A stretch of 64,000 bases of DNA, from assembly GCF_002849895.1 (NCBI RefSeq), contig NZ_CP018867.1, positions 2,046,001-2,110,000 of the forward strand. The letters run 5' to 3'. A program made the position numbers and the translations under genes. The DNA comes from Companilactobacillus alimentarius DSM 20249. Lineage in GTDB: Bacteria > Bacillota > Bacilli > Lactobacillales > Lactobacillaceae. This document shows positions 16,160 to 25,594 of the stretch, piece by piece (position 1 is the stretch's first letter; the number at the start of each line of letters is the position of its first letter). The notes beneath the pieces were generated by a model that saw nothing but the letters and a program-made list of their open reading frames with translations, had not been told where the DNA came from and ran no database searches.

Positions 16160-17329
16160 TTGAAAATCAAAAATATTGCAAGAAAGATGTTGACACCAAA
16201 GCCTTCAGAATTTGTATCGGCACAAACTGATATATTTTTAAAACGACTGAAGCCGCGACCCTTTGTTACTGATTACATAAGGGGCGTTTATGACAATAAT
16301 GTAAAACCTAATGTCACAGATGATACAGTTACTCTGTCAGTCCTGACCGATACGCACGCTAAAGCATTAGCTAGTGCCTCGTATTATGGCATAAATGGTG
16401 CTCGTCACATTATTGAAGCTAACAATGTAAGCGACGCTGTTCATCTGGATTTGAATGTTCATCTTGGAGACTTGATCGACGGGAGCGACAAACCAGAGAT
16501 CAGTCGTGGACTATTGCAATTTGCGGTGGAAAACTATCAAAGAAGTAAAGCACCATACTATATTCTTGAAGGAAATCACGACGAGAATGACAAGTATGAT
16601 GAACATAGATTCTTTGGCTCCGCCTCATTCCATCGTGATGATTATGACTCTTTAGTAACTAAATATAATTTTGAGCAGCCAGAGATTCATCGTTTGAATC
16701 CCGTTTCTAAAGTGGGCTGGTATGATAAAAAAGATATTCGAATTATATTCATTGATACAAGTGACATTCCTTATATACTCAGTAACGGTTCGAAAAAATA
16801 CGACTTTAAAAAAGTTCGTGGAGTAAGAGAACAACAGTTAGAAGATTTGACCGCTATTTTAGAGAAGACGATCGACAAACATGTGGTCATGATGGGGCAT
16901 GCTAATATTATTAGTCCCAGTGGTCGCAGTGCGTTGAACTTTAATGGCGATCTTGTTCAAAGATTGTTGGTAGCCTTTAATAATAAAGATTCTGGTCAAT
17001 TGAAGAATGAATTGACTGGAGATTTTGGCGTGAATTTACGCTATGACTTTTCGTCCACCGGCATTTCTAAAGTAACAACGTACATATGTGGTCATATGCA
17101 TTATGAAAAAAACTACAAAGTTTCTGAAATTAATCATATAATATTAAATTGTTCGGCTTTGATGGGCAAGAAACATGGATTAACAACAGATTACAATAAA
17201 AAATGGGATAGACGTTATAATGAAATCTCGGAGTTAGCAGGTTATTTCATTAATATCGACCCGAACAAATTGCGCTTACAAATTTTCGGTTACGGAGCCG
17301 CTACAAGATATGTAAGTTTTGAAATATAA
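16160..17329 (+). CDS. Calcineurin-like metallophosphoesterase
   Basis: A 389-residue cytoplasmic phosphoesterase with a two-metal active site. The five blocks are in order: LTDTH (D-x-H), HLGDLID (GDxxD), GNHDEND (GNHD), MGHAN (GH) and CGHMH (GHxH). Substrate unknown. TTG at 16160 is the start, with GGAG nine bases upstream; the TTG at 16145 lies on that site and is rejected. Only 12 bases separate it from asparagine synthase, so the two are probably co-transcribed. Placed before two wall-modification genes, it could act on a phosphorylated wall precursor, which is a guess. Confidence 0.88.
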   Translation: MKIKNIARKMLTPKPSEFVSAQTDIFLKRLKPRPFVTDYIRGVYDNNVKPNVTDDTVTLSVLTDTHAKALASASYYGINGARHIIEANNVSDAVHLDLNVHLGDLIDGSDKPEISRGLLQFAVENYQRSKAPYYILEGNHDENDKYDEHRFFGSASFHRDDYDSLVTKYNFEQPEIHRLNPVSKVGWYDKKDIRIIFIDTSDIPYILSNGSKKYDFKKVRGVREQQLEDLTAILEKTIDKHVVMMGHANIISPSGRSALNFNGDLVQRLLVAFNNKDSGQLKNELTGDFGVNLRYDFSSTGISKVTTYICGHMHYEKNYKVSEINHIILNCSALMGKKHGLTTDYNKKWDRRYNEISELAGYFINIDPNKLRLQIFGYGAATRYVSFEI

Positions 17330-17341
17330 GGGAGAATTTTT

Positions 17342-19237
17342 ATGTGTGGAATTGTCGGATTCGTAGATAAAAATATTACAGACAAGAAACCTGTAATTGA
17401 AGCTATGATGGATACGATCAAGCATCGTGGTCCAAATAGTTCTGGTGAACTAGAGGACGGCGATACTGCCCTAGGTTTTCGCCGCTTAAGTATTATTGAT
17501 ATTAGTAGTGGTATGCAACCTATTTATAATGAAGATAGATCAAAAGCTGTTATTTTTAACGGTGAGATTTATAACTATAAAGATGTTAGAAAAGAATTAA
17601 AGAAAGCAGGACACATTTTCAGTACAGATACCGATACCGAAGTTCTTCTACATGGTTTTGAAGAATGGGGTATTGAAGGTCTTTTGAAAAAGATTCGTGG
17701 AATGTTTGCCTTCGTAATTTATGATTTAAAAACCGGCGATATCACTGGCGCTAGAGATTTCTTCGGTATCAAACCCTTGTACTACTACAACCGTGAAGGT
17801 ACCTTCATCTTTGGTTCAGAAATTAAGTCGTTCTTGAAGGAACCTAATTTTAAAAAGGAATTAAATAAGTCCGCTTTAAAACCATATTTAACTTTCCAAT
17901 ATTCAGCTTTACACGAGACATTTTTCAAGAATGTCTTCCGTATTCCTGAAGGTCATTACTTTACTTTTAAGAATGGTAAGTTGAGTATCAAGAAGTATTG
18001 GGATATGTCCTTTAAGGAAAATAATCTTTCCTTTGAAGAAACTGTTAAACGGATTGATAAATCAATTCGTGATTCAGTCAATGAACATTCAATTAGTGAT
18101 GTACCAGTTGGCTCATTGTTATCAAGTGGTGTCGATTCAAGCTATGTAACGGCTATTTTAAAGCCACAGCACACGTATTCAATTGATTTTGATACAAGTA
18201 CCTATGAAGAAGGAACAGCTGCTAAGATGTTGGCTGACAAATTAGGACTTGAAAACACTCGTGGTATCGTTACAAAGGAAGAGGCCGTTAAGTCAATTCC
18301 TTTGATCCAATATTACATGGATGAGCCCGACTCTAATCCTTCTTGTATTCCACTTTATTTCCTAACTAAATTAGCAAGTAAAGATGTTACAGTTATTCTT
18401 TCCGGTGAAGGAGCCGATGAATTGTTTGCTGGCTATGCCAACTATGGTTTCCATTCACATTCGAAAGTTATTCGTGTAGTAGCTGAAGATTTGAAACATT
18501 TGCCAAAGGGCGTTAAGTACAAGTTGGCTCATGGTTTGAAGAAAATGCCTAACTTCCCAGGTCGTTTGCATTTGTATGAATCAACGGCTAAGGCTGAAGA
18601 GTTCTTTATTGGACAAGCTAAGATTTTCACCGAAAAAGAAGCCGCTGATCTGGTTAAACCAGAATTTGAGAAGTCTCGTTCTGTCAAAGATATCGTTATG
18701 AGAAGCTATCGTAAAGTTAGTGGCTATAGCGATGAGGTTAAGAAGATGCAATATCTTGATCTTCACCAATTCATGTCAAATGATATCTTGTTAAAGGCCG
18801 ATCGAATGAGTATGGCTAACTCAATGGAATTACGTGTACCATTCCTTGATAAAGAAGTTGCCAAAGTAGCTGCGGGCATTCCTACAAAATATCTTTTGAA
18901 TAGTAAAGATAGTAAGTATGCTTTGCGTGTCGCTGCTGAGCGTGCTTTGCCTGATGAATGGGCTAAGCGTGAAAAACTTGGCTTCCCAGTGCCAATTCGT
19001 GATTGGATTAAGACTAAGGAAGTTTACGATAAGTTCCGTGCACTATTTAGTGCTGACTTTGCTGGTGAATTCTTTGATCAGGATGCCATTTTAAAGATGC
19101 TTGATGGCTGTTATAAGGGTGAAAATGATGATCGTCGTAAAGTTTGGACAATCTATACCTTCTTAGTTTGGTATAAAGTCTTCTTTATTGATGACGGTAA
19201 GAAACCTGACGTAGATCCTCAAGTAGTTGTTGATTAA
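17342..19237 (+). CDS. asnB: Asparagine synthase (glutamine-hydrolysing), probably amidates wall D-Asp
   Basis: A 631-residue class II amidotransferase. It begins MCGIVGF, so Cys2 is the glutaminase nucleophile, and has RGPNSSGE and NGEIYNY of that domain. The synthetase domain carries the pyrophosphate loop SSGVDSS near residue 260 and SGEGADELFAGY. Length and motifs fit AsnB/AsnH. In lactococci and lactobacilli the AsnH branch amidates the D-Asp of the peptidoglycan cross-bridge rather than free aspartate; the D-aspartate-ligase-like gene just downstream favours that role here, but the sequence alone does not exclude free asparagine synthesis. ATG at 17342 follows GGGAGAA. A hairpin at 19259-19296 ends the unit. 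Confidence 0.92.
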   Translation: MCGIVGFVDKNITDKKPVIEAMMDTIKHRGPNSSGELEDGDTALGFRRLSIIDISSGMQPIYNEDRSKAVIFNGEIYNYKDVRKELKKAGHIFSTDTDTEVLLHGFEEWGIEGLLKKIRGMFAFVIYDLKTGDITGARDFFGIKPLYYYNREGTFIFGSEIKSFLKEPNFKKELNKSALKPYLTFQYSALHETFFKNVFRIPEGHYFTFKNGKLSIKKYWDMSFKENNLSFEETVKRIDKSIRDSVNEHSISDVPVGSLLSSGVDSSYVTAILKPQHTYSIDFDTSTYEEGTAAKMLADKLGLENTRGIVTKEEAVKSIPLIQYYMDEPDSNPSCIPLYFLTKLASKDVTVILSGEGADELFAGYANYGFHSHSKVIRVVAEDLKHLPKGVKYKLAHGLKKMPNFPGRLHLYESTAKAEEFFIGQAKIFTEKEAADLVKPEFEKSRSVKDIVMRSYRKVSGYSDEVKKMQYLDLHQFMSNDILLKADRMSMANSMELRVPFLDKEVAKVAAGIPTKYLLNSKDSKYALRVAAERALPDEWAKREKLGFPVPIRDWIKTKEVYDKFRALFSADFAGEFFDQDAILKMLDGCYKGENDDRRKVWTIYTFLVWYKVFFIDDGKKPDVDPQVVVD

Positions 19238-19258
19238 TAATTAAGTAAATACATACAC

Positions 19259-19296
19259 AAAGACCGCAAATTCATCTTTATGGGTTTGCGGTCTTT
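19259..19296. terminator. Perfect palindrome, likely terminator after asnB
   Basis: AAAGACCGCAAA (19259-19270) pairs exactly with TTTGCGGTCTTT (19285-19296). The T-run after it is short, but the stem is strong. Confidence 0.65.
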
Positions 19297-19452
19297 ACGT
19301 TGAATAGGCCATAAAATTAATATTATAATTTAAGAAAATAATAAGCCTGTTTAATTTAATACAAATGACGGACTCGTTGTGCTAAATTGAGTATGGTATA
19401 ATTTTGTGTGAAATGTGTGTAATTTTAAAAATAGAATTAATATAGTAAGAGG

Positions 19453-20733
19453 TTGATCCCTATCGAAACTGAATCAGGAAAAAAATTCACACCCATACTT
19501 TTGGGTAGTGATATGAATGTTTACGGAATGGCACGTGCTTTCCATGAACTTTATGGGGGCACTGTTAAGGCCTATGCCGAAATACAATTGGCACCGACAA
19601 GATATACAAAAATCTTAAACTTAACTCTTCACCCAGGCTTTTCTGAAGACCCTGTTTTTATTGAAAAAATGCGTGAAATTGCTAAAGTTTACCAAGACCA
19701 TAAAGAACCAGTTATTTTAATTGGTTGTGGGGATGGTTATGCCGAACTAATTAGCAAACATAAAGAAGAGTTATCTAAGACATTCGTATGTCCATACGTC
19801 GATTATGATTTATTGAAATCATTAAATAATAAAGAAAGCTTTTATCACGTTGCTGATAAGCATAATCTGCCACATCCATTGACGAAAATCATTACTAAAG
19901 ATATGTATGAAAATAAGACTGACATGGATGTTCCATTTGAATTCCCAGTGGCTTTGAAGCCAGCTAACAGTGTGGAGTGGTTGGATATTCATTTTGAAGG
20001 ACGTAAAAAAGCTTTCACAATTCATTCACAAGATGAATATATGACTATCGTTGGTAAGATTTATGATAATGGTTATAAGTCAGATTTGATCCTTCAAGAC
20101 TTTATTCCAGGTGACGATTCTAATATGCGTGTGCTCAATGCTTATGTTGACCAAGAGCATCACGTCAAAATGATGTGTTTAGGACATCCTATTTTGGAAG
20201 ACCCAACGCCACAATCAATCGGGAATTATGTGGCTATCATTCCCGAATTTAACCAAGATGTTTATGATCAAGTACAAAAATTCCTTGAAGATATTGAATT
20301 CACTGGTTACGCTAATTTTGATATGAAATATGATTCACGTGACAAGACATTTAAGTTCTTCGAAATTAACTTACGTCAAGGAAGAAGTAGTTTCTTTGTG
20401 ACGCTCAATGGTTATAATCTTGCCAAATATGTGGTGGAAGATTATATTGAGGGTAGCTTAGAAAATGAACCAACTGTTTACGCTAACAAGAACAAAGCAC
20501 AACACAAGCTTTGGCTAGGTGTGCCGGTCAAAGTCTTTACTAAGTACGCTGCTGATAATGAAGCTACTAAGTATGCTGACGAGTTGATCAAGCAAGATCG
20601 AGTTGGTACAACTGTTTTCTATAGCAAAGATAATTCCTTTAGACGTTGGTTGTTATTGACATATATGTTCCACAACTATGTGAAGAGATTCGATCAATAC
20701 TTCCAAGAGAATAAAGGACGCGACTTCAAATAA
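19453..20733 (+). CDS. ATP-grasp ligase, D-aspartate ligase-like (peptidoglycan cross-bridge)
   Basis: A protein of about 426 residues of the ATP-grasp superfamily. The start region FTPILLGSDMNVYGMARAFHELYG matches the opening of D-aspartate ligases (Asl) of enterococci and lactococci, which attach D-Asp to the lysine side chain of the UDP-linked pentapeptide. ATP-grasp features follow: FPVALKPANSVEW, LQDFIPGDDSNMRV and FFEINLRQGRSSF. TTG at 19453 is the only start upstream of the conserved opening, yet AAGAGG touches it with no spacer; a rarer start a few codons on is possible. It follows asnB, whose product could amidate the D-Asp. D-Asp supply by a racemase is not encoded in this window. 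Confidence 0.82.
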   Translation: MIPIETESGKKFTPILLGSDMNVYGMARAFHELYGGTVKAYAEIQLAPTRYTKILNLTLHPGFSEDPVFIEKMREIAKVYQDHKEPVILIGCGDGYAELISKHKEELSKTFVCPYVDYDLLKSLNNKESFYHVADKHNLPHPLTKIITKDMYENKTDMDVPFEFPVALKPANSVEWLDIHFEGRKKAFTIHSQDEYMTIVGKIYDNGYKSDLILQDFIPGDDSNMRVLNAYVDQEHHVKMMCLGHPILEDPTPQSIGNYVAIIPEFNQDVYDQVQKFLEDIEFTGYANFDMKYDSRDKTFKFFEINLRQGRSSFFVTLNGYNLAKYVVEDYIEGSLENEPTVYANKNKAQHKLWLGVPVKVFTKYAADNEATKYADELIKQDRVGTTVFYSKDNSFRRWLLLTYMFHNYVKRFDQYFQENKGRDFK

Positions 20734-20750
20734 CTTGAGGGGGTTTTTAG

Positions 20751-21215
20751 ATGGACGAATTAAAGGAATACAAAGTAAGAAAAATTGAGTATTCTAAGAT
20801 TTTGATCTGTGTAGATTCAGATGATTTTGAGTCATCAAAAAATGCATTTAACTATGCTTGCTCTTTGGCAAAGCATTATGGTGCTGAATTAGGTATCGTT
20901 TCGGTACTTGAGACAGGTGACTTAAATATTTTTCAATCGCTAGACCCAGATGTACTAGCACAACGTCGAGAAGAGATTAAGGAACTTCTTGAAGTTTATG
21001 GTAAAAAAGCAAAAGACTACGGTGTAGAAAATGTTCACTTGATGGTTACAGAAGGTGGACCTGGCGCAGTCATTGCGGATAAAGTTATTCCTAAGTTTGG
21101 ACCCGATTTGGTTATTGTGGGTGTGGAAAAGAAGAACCGCAACCGTAATACTATTGGTTCACAAGCTTCTAAGATCGTTAATGGTTCTGATGTTTCAGTC
21201 AGTGTCATTAGATAA
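20751..21215 (+). CDS. Universal stress protein family, degenerate ATP motif
   Basis: A 154-residue UspA-fold protein (KILICVDSDDFESSKNAFNYA... pattern, GPDLVIVGVEKK near the C-terminus). Unlike the protein at 12307, the loop is GVEKKNRNRNTIGS, so the first glycine pair of the G-x2-G-x9-G-S motif is lost and ATP binding is doubtful. ATG at 20751 follows GAGGGGG, 17 bases after the ligase-like gene, so it is probably translated from the same message. Its presence in a wall-synthesis operon hints at a regulatory or stress link, which is inference. Confidence 0.87.
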   Translation: MDELKEYKVRKIEYSKILICVDSDDFESSKNAFNYACSLAKHYGAELGIVSVLETGDLNIFQSLDPDVLAQRREEIKELLEVYGKKAKDYGVENVHLMVTEGGPGAVIADKVIPKFGPDLVIVGVEKKNRNRNTIGSQASKIVNGSDVSVSVIR

Positions 21216-21243
21216 AAAAAGTATATTTATTTCAATTAATTAA

Positions 21244-21275
21244 AAGATGTTGATGAAAAATCAGCGTCTTTTTTT
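21244..21275 (+). terminator. Intrinsic terminator after the second stress protein gene
   Basis: AAGATGTTGA (21244-21253) pairs with TCAGCGTCTT (21261-21270) with two G-U pairs, then TTTTT. Confidence 0.75.
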
Positions 21276-21365
21276 GATTCTAAATATGAGATAAAAATGA
21301 AAATTATTCTAATAAAAGGTAATTAGTGATATAGTATTCTTTAAAAATATTAGGCGGTGAAGAAT

Positions 21366-23309
21366 TTGTTAATGAATAAAGTTATCGGTGGTGCAGGGGA
21401 TTTAATCAATGCTAAGCCTGCCGATTATAAGGATAATTTGTATTTAGCTGTCAACGGGGCTTGGCAACAAAAGGCTACTATTCCAGCTGACAAATCTCGG
21501 ACTGGTGGCTTCACAGACCTTGATGAGGGTGTTGAAAAGACACTTATGAAAGATTTCCACGAGTTTGCTAACGATGAGGACAAAGTGGAAGATGCTAGAC
21601 TTTTACAAGCAGTGAAATTATATCGCCTAGCCAATAATGTGGAACATTTAAGCAAGTTTCATCAACAACCAATTCTTAAGGATATGCAACGGATTACTGA
21701 TTTGAAGAGCATTGATGATTTAGGCAAGAATTTAGCCCAATTATCAAAAAATGGTTTTCCATTGCCAATTGATATCAGTATTGAAGCCGATATGAAAGAT
21801 ACATCTAAAAATGTCGTTTATGTTAACGGTGCAGGTTTGATCTTGCCAGACAAGACATATTATGATGAAAAAAATGAATCAGGTAAGCAATTACTTGCTA
21901 AATATGCAGATGTTTCAGGACGCTTGTTATCTATGATTGGTTACCAATTGGATGAGGCTAAGGAAATCGTTGAAAAAGCTTTGAAATTTGATAAATCCTT
22001 AGTTCCAATCGTAAAGAGTTCCGAAGAATGGGCTGATTATACTAAATCTTATAACCCAATGAAATTTGATGAATTTGTAAATAAATCAAATATTTTAGAT
22101 TTAAAGAATTTAGTAGTTGATCTAGTCAATGATACGCCAGAAAAAGTTATTATCACCGAACCAAGATATTTAGATAACTTAAACAAATTAGTTAATGCTG
22201 ATACATTCGAGAATATTAAAGCATGGATGATGGTTAAGTTCTTAACTGGCAATGCCTCAATCCTTGATGAAGAATTCCGTCAAGTTATCGGCGAGTATAA
22301 TTTAGCTTTAAGCGGTGCTAAAGAATTAAAGAACCGTACGAAGTATGCATATAATTTTGCTGCCGGAATTTTCAGTGAAGTCGTTGGCTTTTATTATGGT
22401 CAAAAATACTTTGGTCAAAAAGCCAAAGAAGACGTTCGTAGCATGGTTAAGAAAATGATTTCCATTTACGAACAAAGACTTTCTGAAAATACTTGGTTGA
22501 GTGAAGATACTAAGAAGAAAGCCATCGTTAAATTGGATAAGATTGTTATTAAAGTTGGCTATCCAGATAAGATTGATGAAGTTTATAGCAAATTTGAGAT
22601 CAATGAAAATGATTCCTTGTATGATAACGTATCACGTATTAAAAAGATCATGACCCAAGATCAATTAGATCAATACAAGAAACCAGTTGATAGAACTAAG
22701 TGGTTAATGCCAGGACACATGGTCAACGCTTGCTATGATCCATCAAGAAACGATATCACCTTCCCAGCAGCCATTTTGCAAGCACCATTCTATAGCTTGG
22801 AACAAACAAGTACCCAAAACTTCGGTGGAATCGGAGCCGTTATCGCCCATGAAATTTCTCATGCCTTCGATAACAACGGTGCTCAGTTTGACGAATATGG
22901 AAATATGAACAACTGGTGGACTAAAGAAGATTACGCTAAGTTCAAGAAGTTAACACAAAAGATGATTGACGAATTCGAAGGCATCCCTTATGCCGGACAT
23001 AAAGTTAACGGAAAATTAGTAGTCAGCGAAAATGTAGCCGACGTCGGTGGATTGAGATGTGCCTTAGAAGCAGCTAAGTCAGAATCAGATTTTGATGACA
23101 AAGCATTCTTCATCAATTGGGCTAGAGTTTGGAGAAACAAGTCAACACAACAATTGACAGAAATGTTCCTATCAATCGACGTCCACGCTCCAGCACCATT
23201 AAGAGCCAACGTCCAAGCACAAAACATGGACGAATTCTATGACGCCTTTAACGTTACAGAAAAAGACGGCATGTGGTTAGATAAAGATAAGAGAGTTAAT
23301 ATCTGGTAA
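21366..23309 (+). CDS. pepO: Neutral endopeptidase PepO (M13 family), first copy
   Basis: A 647-residue zinc metalloendopeptidase of the neprilysin family that cuts oligopeptides inside the cell; no signal peptide. The zinc site HEISHAFD begins at residue 495, the third ligand lies in ENVADVGG about 60 residues on, and the protein ends in the family's invariant RVNIW (final Trp). Start: AGGCGGTGA overlaps GTG 21357, while TTG at 21366 has nine bases spacing from GGCGG. The paralogue downstream has TTG in the aligned place, and both then give exactly 647 residues, so TTG is chosen. The gene is unlinked to a transporter and is followed by palindromic repeats. Confidence 0.93.
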   Translation: MLMNKVIGGAGDLINAKPADYKDNLYLAVNGAWQQKATIPADKSRTGGFTDLDEGVEKTLMKDFHEFANDEDKVEDARLLQAVKLYRLANNVEHLSKFHQQPILKDMQRITDLKSIDDLGKNLAQLSKNGFPLPIDISIEADMKDTSKNVVYVNGAGLILPDKTYYDEKNESGKQLLAKYADVSGRLLSMIGYQLDEAKEIVEKALKFDKSLVPIVKSSEEWADYTKSYNPMKFDEFVNKSNILDLKNLVVDLVNDTPEKVIITEPRYLDNLNKLVNADTFENIKAWMMVKFLTGNASILDEEFRQVIGEYNLALSGAKELKNRTKYAYNFAAGIFSEVVGFYYGQKYFGQKAKEDVRSMVKKMISIYEQRLSENTWLSEDTKKKAIVKLDKIVIKVGYPDKIDEVYSKFEINENDSLYDNVSRIKKIMTQDQLDQYKKPVDRTKWLMPGHMVNACYDPSRNDITFPAAILQAPFYSLEQTSTQNFGGIGAVIAHEISHAFDNNGAQFDEYGNMNNWWTKEDYAKFKKLTQKMIDEFEGIPYAGHKVNGKLVVSENVADVGGLRCALEAAKSESDFDDKAFFINWARVWRNKSTQQLTEMFLSIDVHAPAPLRANVQAQNMDEFYDAFNVTEKDGMWLDKDKRVNIW

Positions 23310-23510
23310 AGAGGGCGTAGCAGGGGCGATTAACCCACGAGGATTTGCCTAAGGATTGAAATTGCACGCGTTTCTTGCGTGTGATTCCAATCCTGTAGCA
23401 AAGCACAGGAAGGTGTTGTCAAAAACGCTTATGTCGCATACTTGGAAAGAAGCGGGCAGAAAAGCCCCAGGCACTAAAAAACTTCTATGCGTATAATATT
23501 CTGTAACAAG
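23310..23510 (+). repeat. Palindromic intergenic repeat block after pepO copy 1
   Basis: Starts with GAGGGCGTAGCAGGGGCG, then a long hairpin (AGGATTGAAATTGCACGC at 23351-23368 against GCGTGTGATTCCAATCCT at 23377-23394), then the 28-base unit CTGTAGCAAAG...GTTGTC (23393-23420) and an 80-base tail with CTTCTATGCGTATAATATTCTGTA. The same elements recur after the second pepO. No ribosome site or gene is present. Confidence 0.7.
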
Positions 23511-23543
23511 GCTCTATATGACTTACAAAAATAATCTAAAAAA

Positions 23544-23574
23544 AAGGAACAGGGAAAATCCCCGTTCCTTTTTT
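23544..23574 (+). terminator. Intrinsic terminator
   Basis: AAGGAAC (23544-23550) pairs with GTTCCTT (23564-23570), with inner GGG/CCC, followed by TTTTTT. It closes the first pepO unit, after the repeat block. Confidence 0.8.
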
Positions 23575-23650
23575 ATACATTAAAGCTATTTTAATTATAT
23601 TAGAGCAAGTGTTATAGTATTCATTAATTTAAATTATGGGGTGAATGAGA

Positions 23651-25594
23651 TTGTTTACAAAGAAGATAATAGGTGGAGCTGGAGATTTAACTAACGGTGC
23701 ACCAACAGATTACAAAGATAATTTATATTTAGCCGTAAATGGGGCTTGGCAAGAGAAGGCTGAAATACCAGCAGATAAGTCTAGTGCTGGAGCTTCAATG
23801 GATTTGGATATGTTAATTGAAAAAGAATTAATGAAAGATTTTAAAAATTTGGCAGCGGATGATCAACAAATCAAAAGCAGTGAGTTTTTACAAGCTATCA
23901 AGTTGTACCGTTTAGCTAAAAATGTTGGTTTTCTCAAGGAGTTTCACGAAAAAACAATTCTAAAAGATTTGAAACGACTCGAAGATTTGAAGAATCTAGA
24001 AGATTTTAATCAAAATATTGCACAATTAGCCGAGGATAATTTTATTCTACCGACAAATATTTGGATTAGTGCTGACATGAAGAATACCTCTAAAAATGCT
24101 GCATATGTTGATGGTGCCGATTTGATTTTGCCCGATAATAATTATTATGCACCAGATAATGAATCAGGTAAGAAATTGCTTGCCAAATATGCAGAAGTTG
24201 CTCAAAAACTTTTGACGATGGTTGGCTATAGTTTAGAAAACGCTGAATCAACTGTTGAAAAGGCTTTGAAATTTGATAAAACACTCGTCCCTATCGTTAA
24301 GACATCAGAGGAGTGGGCAGAATATTCCAAAATTTATAACCCGATGGATTTCTCAGAATTTGTAACAAAGTCAAAGAATCTAGATTTAAAGAAATTAGTT
24401 GTTGATCAAATAAAAACAACGCCCGATAAAGTAATCATAGTTCAACCTAGATTTTTGGAGAATACTGATAAATTAGTAAATGATGATACTTTTGAAAATA
24501 TGAAAGCTTGGATGATTGTCAGATATTTGGTTTCCAATAGTAAAAATTTGGATGAAACTTTCCGTCAAACTGTGGGTGAATATGATTTAGCTTTCAGCGG
24601 CGCTAAAGAGTTACCAACTAGAACTAAATTTGCTTATCATTTGTCTGAAGATACCTATGATGAGGTTATCGGAGTTTACTATGGCAAGAAATATTTTGGT
24701 GAAAAAGCTAAAGCTGACGTGCGCCAAATGGTAGTTCGAATGATTGAAATTTATAAACAACGTTTGACTGACAATACATGGTTAAGTCAAGATACAAAGG
24801 ATAAGGCTATTTTGAAATTGAATAAGATGGTGATTAAAGTAGGCTATCCAGACAAAATTCGAGATATTTCCCAAAAATTAAATGTCGATGAGACTGAGTC
24901 CTTATATGATAATTCCGTAAAATTATTGAAAGTTATTCGTCAGGATAATTTAGATAGCTTCAAAAAGCCAGTGGATCGGACTGTTTGGCTAATGCCAGGA
25001 GAAGAAGTCAACGCCTGCTATGATCCATCAAGAAATGACATCACATTCCCAGCAGGAATTTTACAAGCGCCATTCTATAGTTTGCAACAAACAAGCAGTG
25101 AAAACTTTGGTGGAATCGGCGCAACCTTTGCCCATGAAATTTCCCATGCCTTTGATAATGATGGAGCCAAATTTGATGAGTATGGAAACATGAAGAATTG
25201 GTGGACTAAAGAAGATTACGCAAAATTTGAAAAATTGACCCAAAGGATGATAGATCAATTTGACGGCATTCCGTTTTCCGGAGGCAAAGTTAATGGCAAA
25301 TTAGTTGTCGGAGAAAATATTGCTGACGTTGGTGGACTAAGATGTGCCATAGAAGCAGCCAAAATGGATAAAGATTATAACCCCAAGGAGTTCTTCATCA
25401 CATGGGCCAAAACATGGTGCTTCAAAGCAACACCAGAATATAATGAAAGATTATTAGCGGTTGATGTTCATGCACCCCAACCATTAAGAGCTAACGTTAT
25501 GGCACAGGATATAGACGAATTTTACGACGCCTTTAACGTTACACAAAAAGATGGCATGTGGTTAGATGAAGATAAGAGAGTTAATATCTGGTAA
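23651..25594 (+). CDS. pepO2: Neutral endopeptidase PepO (M13 family), second copy
   Basis: A 647-residue paralogue of the upstream PepO, clearly alike throughout. It keeps the zinc site HEISHAFD at residue 495, the third ligand in ENIADVGG and the final RVNIW. ATG at 23645 lies only three bases after GGGG, while TTG at 23651 has nine bases spacing and aligns with the start of the first copy. A terminator and its own upstream sequence separate it from copy 1, so it is transcribed independently. Tandem duplication probably included the downstream repeat block. Differences in the substrate pocket may give the two copies different peptide preferences; that is untested. Confidence 0.92.
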   Translation: MFTKKIIGGAGDLTNGAPTDYKDNLYLAVNGAWQEKAEIPADKSSAGASMDLDMLIEKELMKDFKNLAADDQQIKSSEFLQAIKLYRLAKNVGFLKEFHEKTILKDLKRLEDLKNLEDFNQNIAQLAEDNFILPTNIWISADMKNTSKNAAYVDGADLILPDNNYYAPDNESGKKLLAKYAEVAQKLLTMVGYSLENAESTVEKALKFDKTLVPIVKTSEEWAEYSKIYNPMDFSEFVTKSKNLDLKKLVVDQIKTTPDKVIIVQPRFLENTDKLVNDDTFENMKAWMIVRYLVSNSKNLDETFRQTVGEYDLAFSGAKELPTRTKFAYHLSEDTYDEVIGVYYGKKYFGEKAKADVRQMVVRMIEIYKQRLTDNTWLSQDTKDKAILKLNKMVIKVGYPDKIRDISQKLNVDETESLYDNSVKLLKVIRQDNLDSFKKPVDRTVWLMPGEEVNACYDPSRNDITFPAGILQAPFYSLQQTSSENFGGIGATFAHEISHAFDNDGAKFDEYGNMKNWWTKEDYAKFEKLTQRMIDQFDGIPFSGGKVNGKLVVGENIADVGGLRCAIEAAKMDKDYNPKEFFITWAKTWCFKATPEYNERLLAVDVHAPQPLRANVMAQDIDEFYDAFNVTQKDGMWLDEDKRVNIW

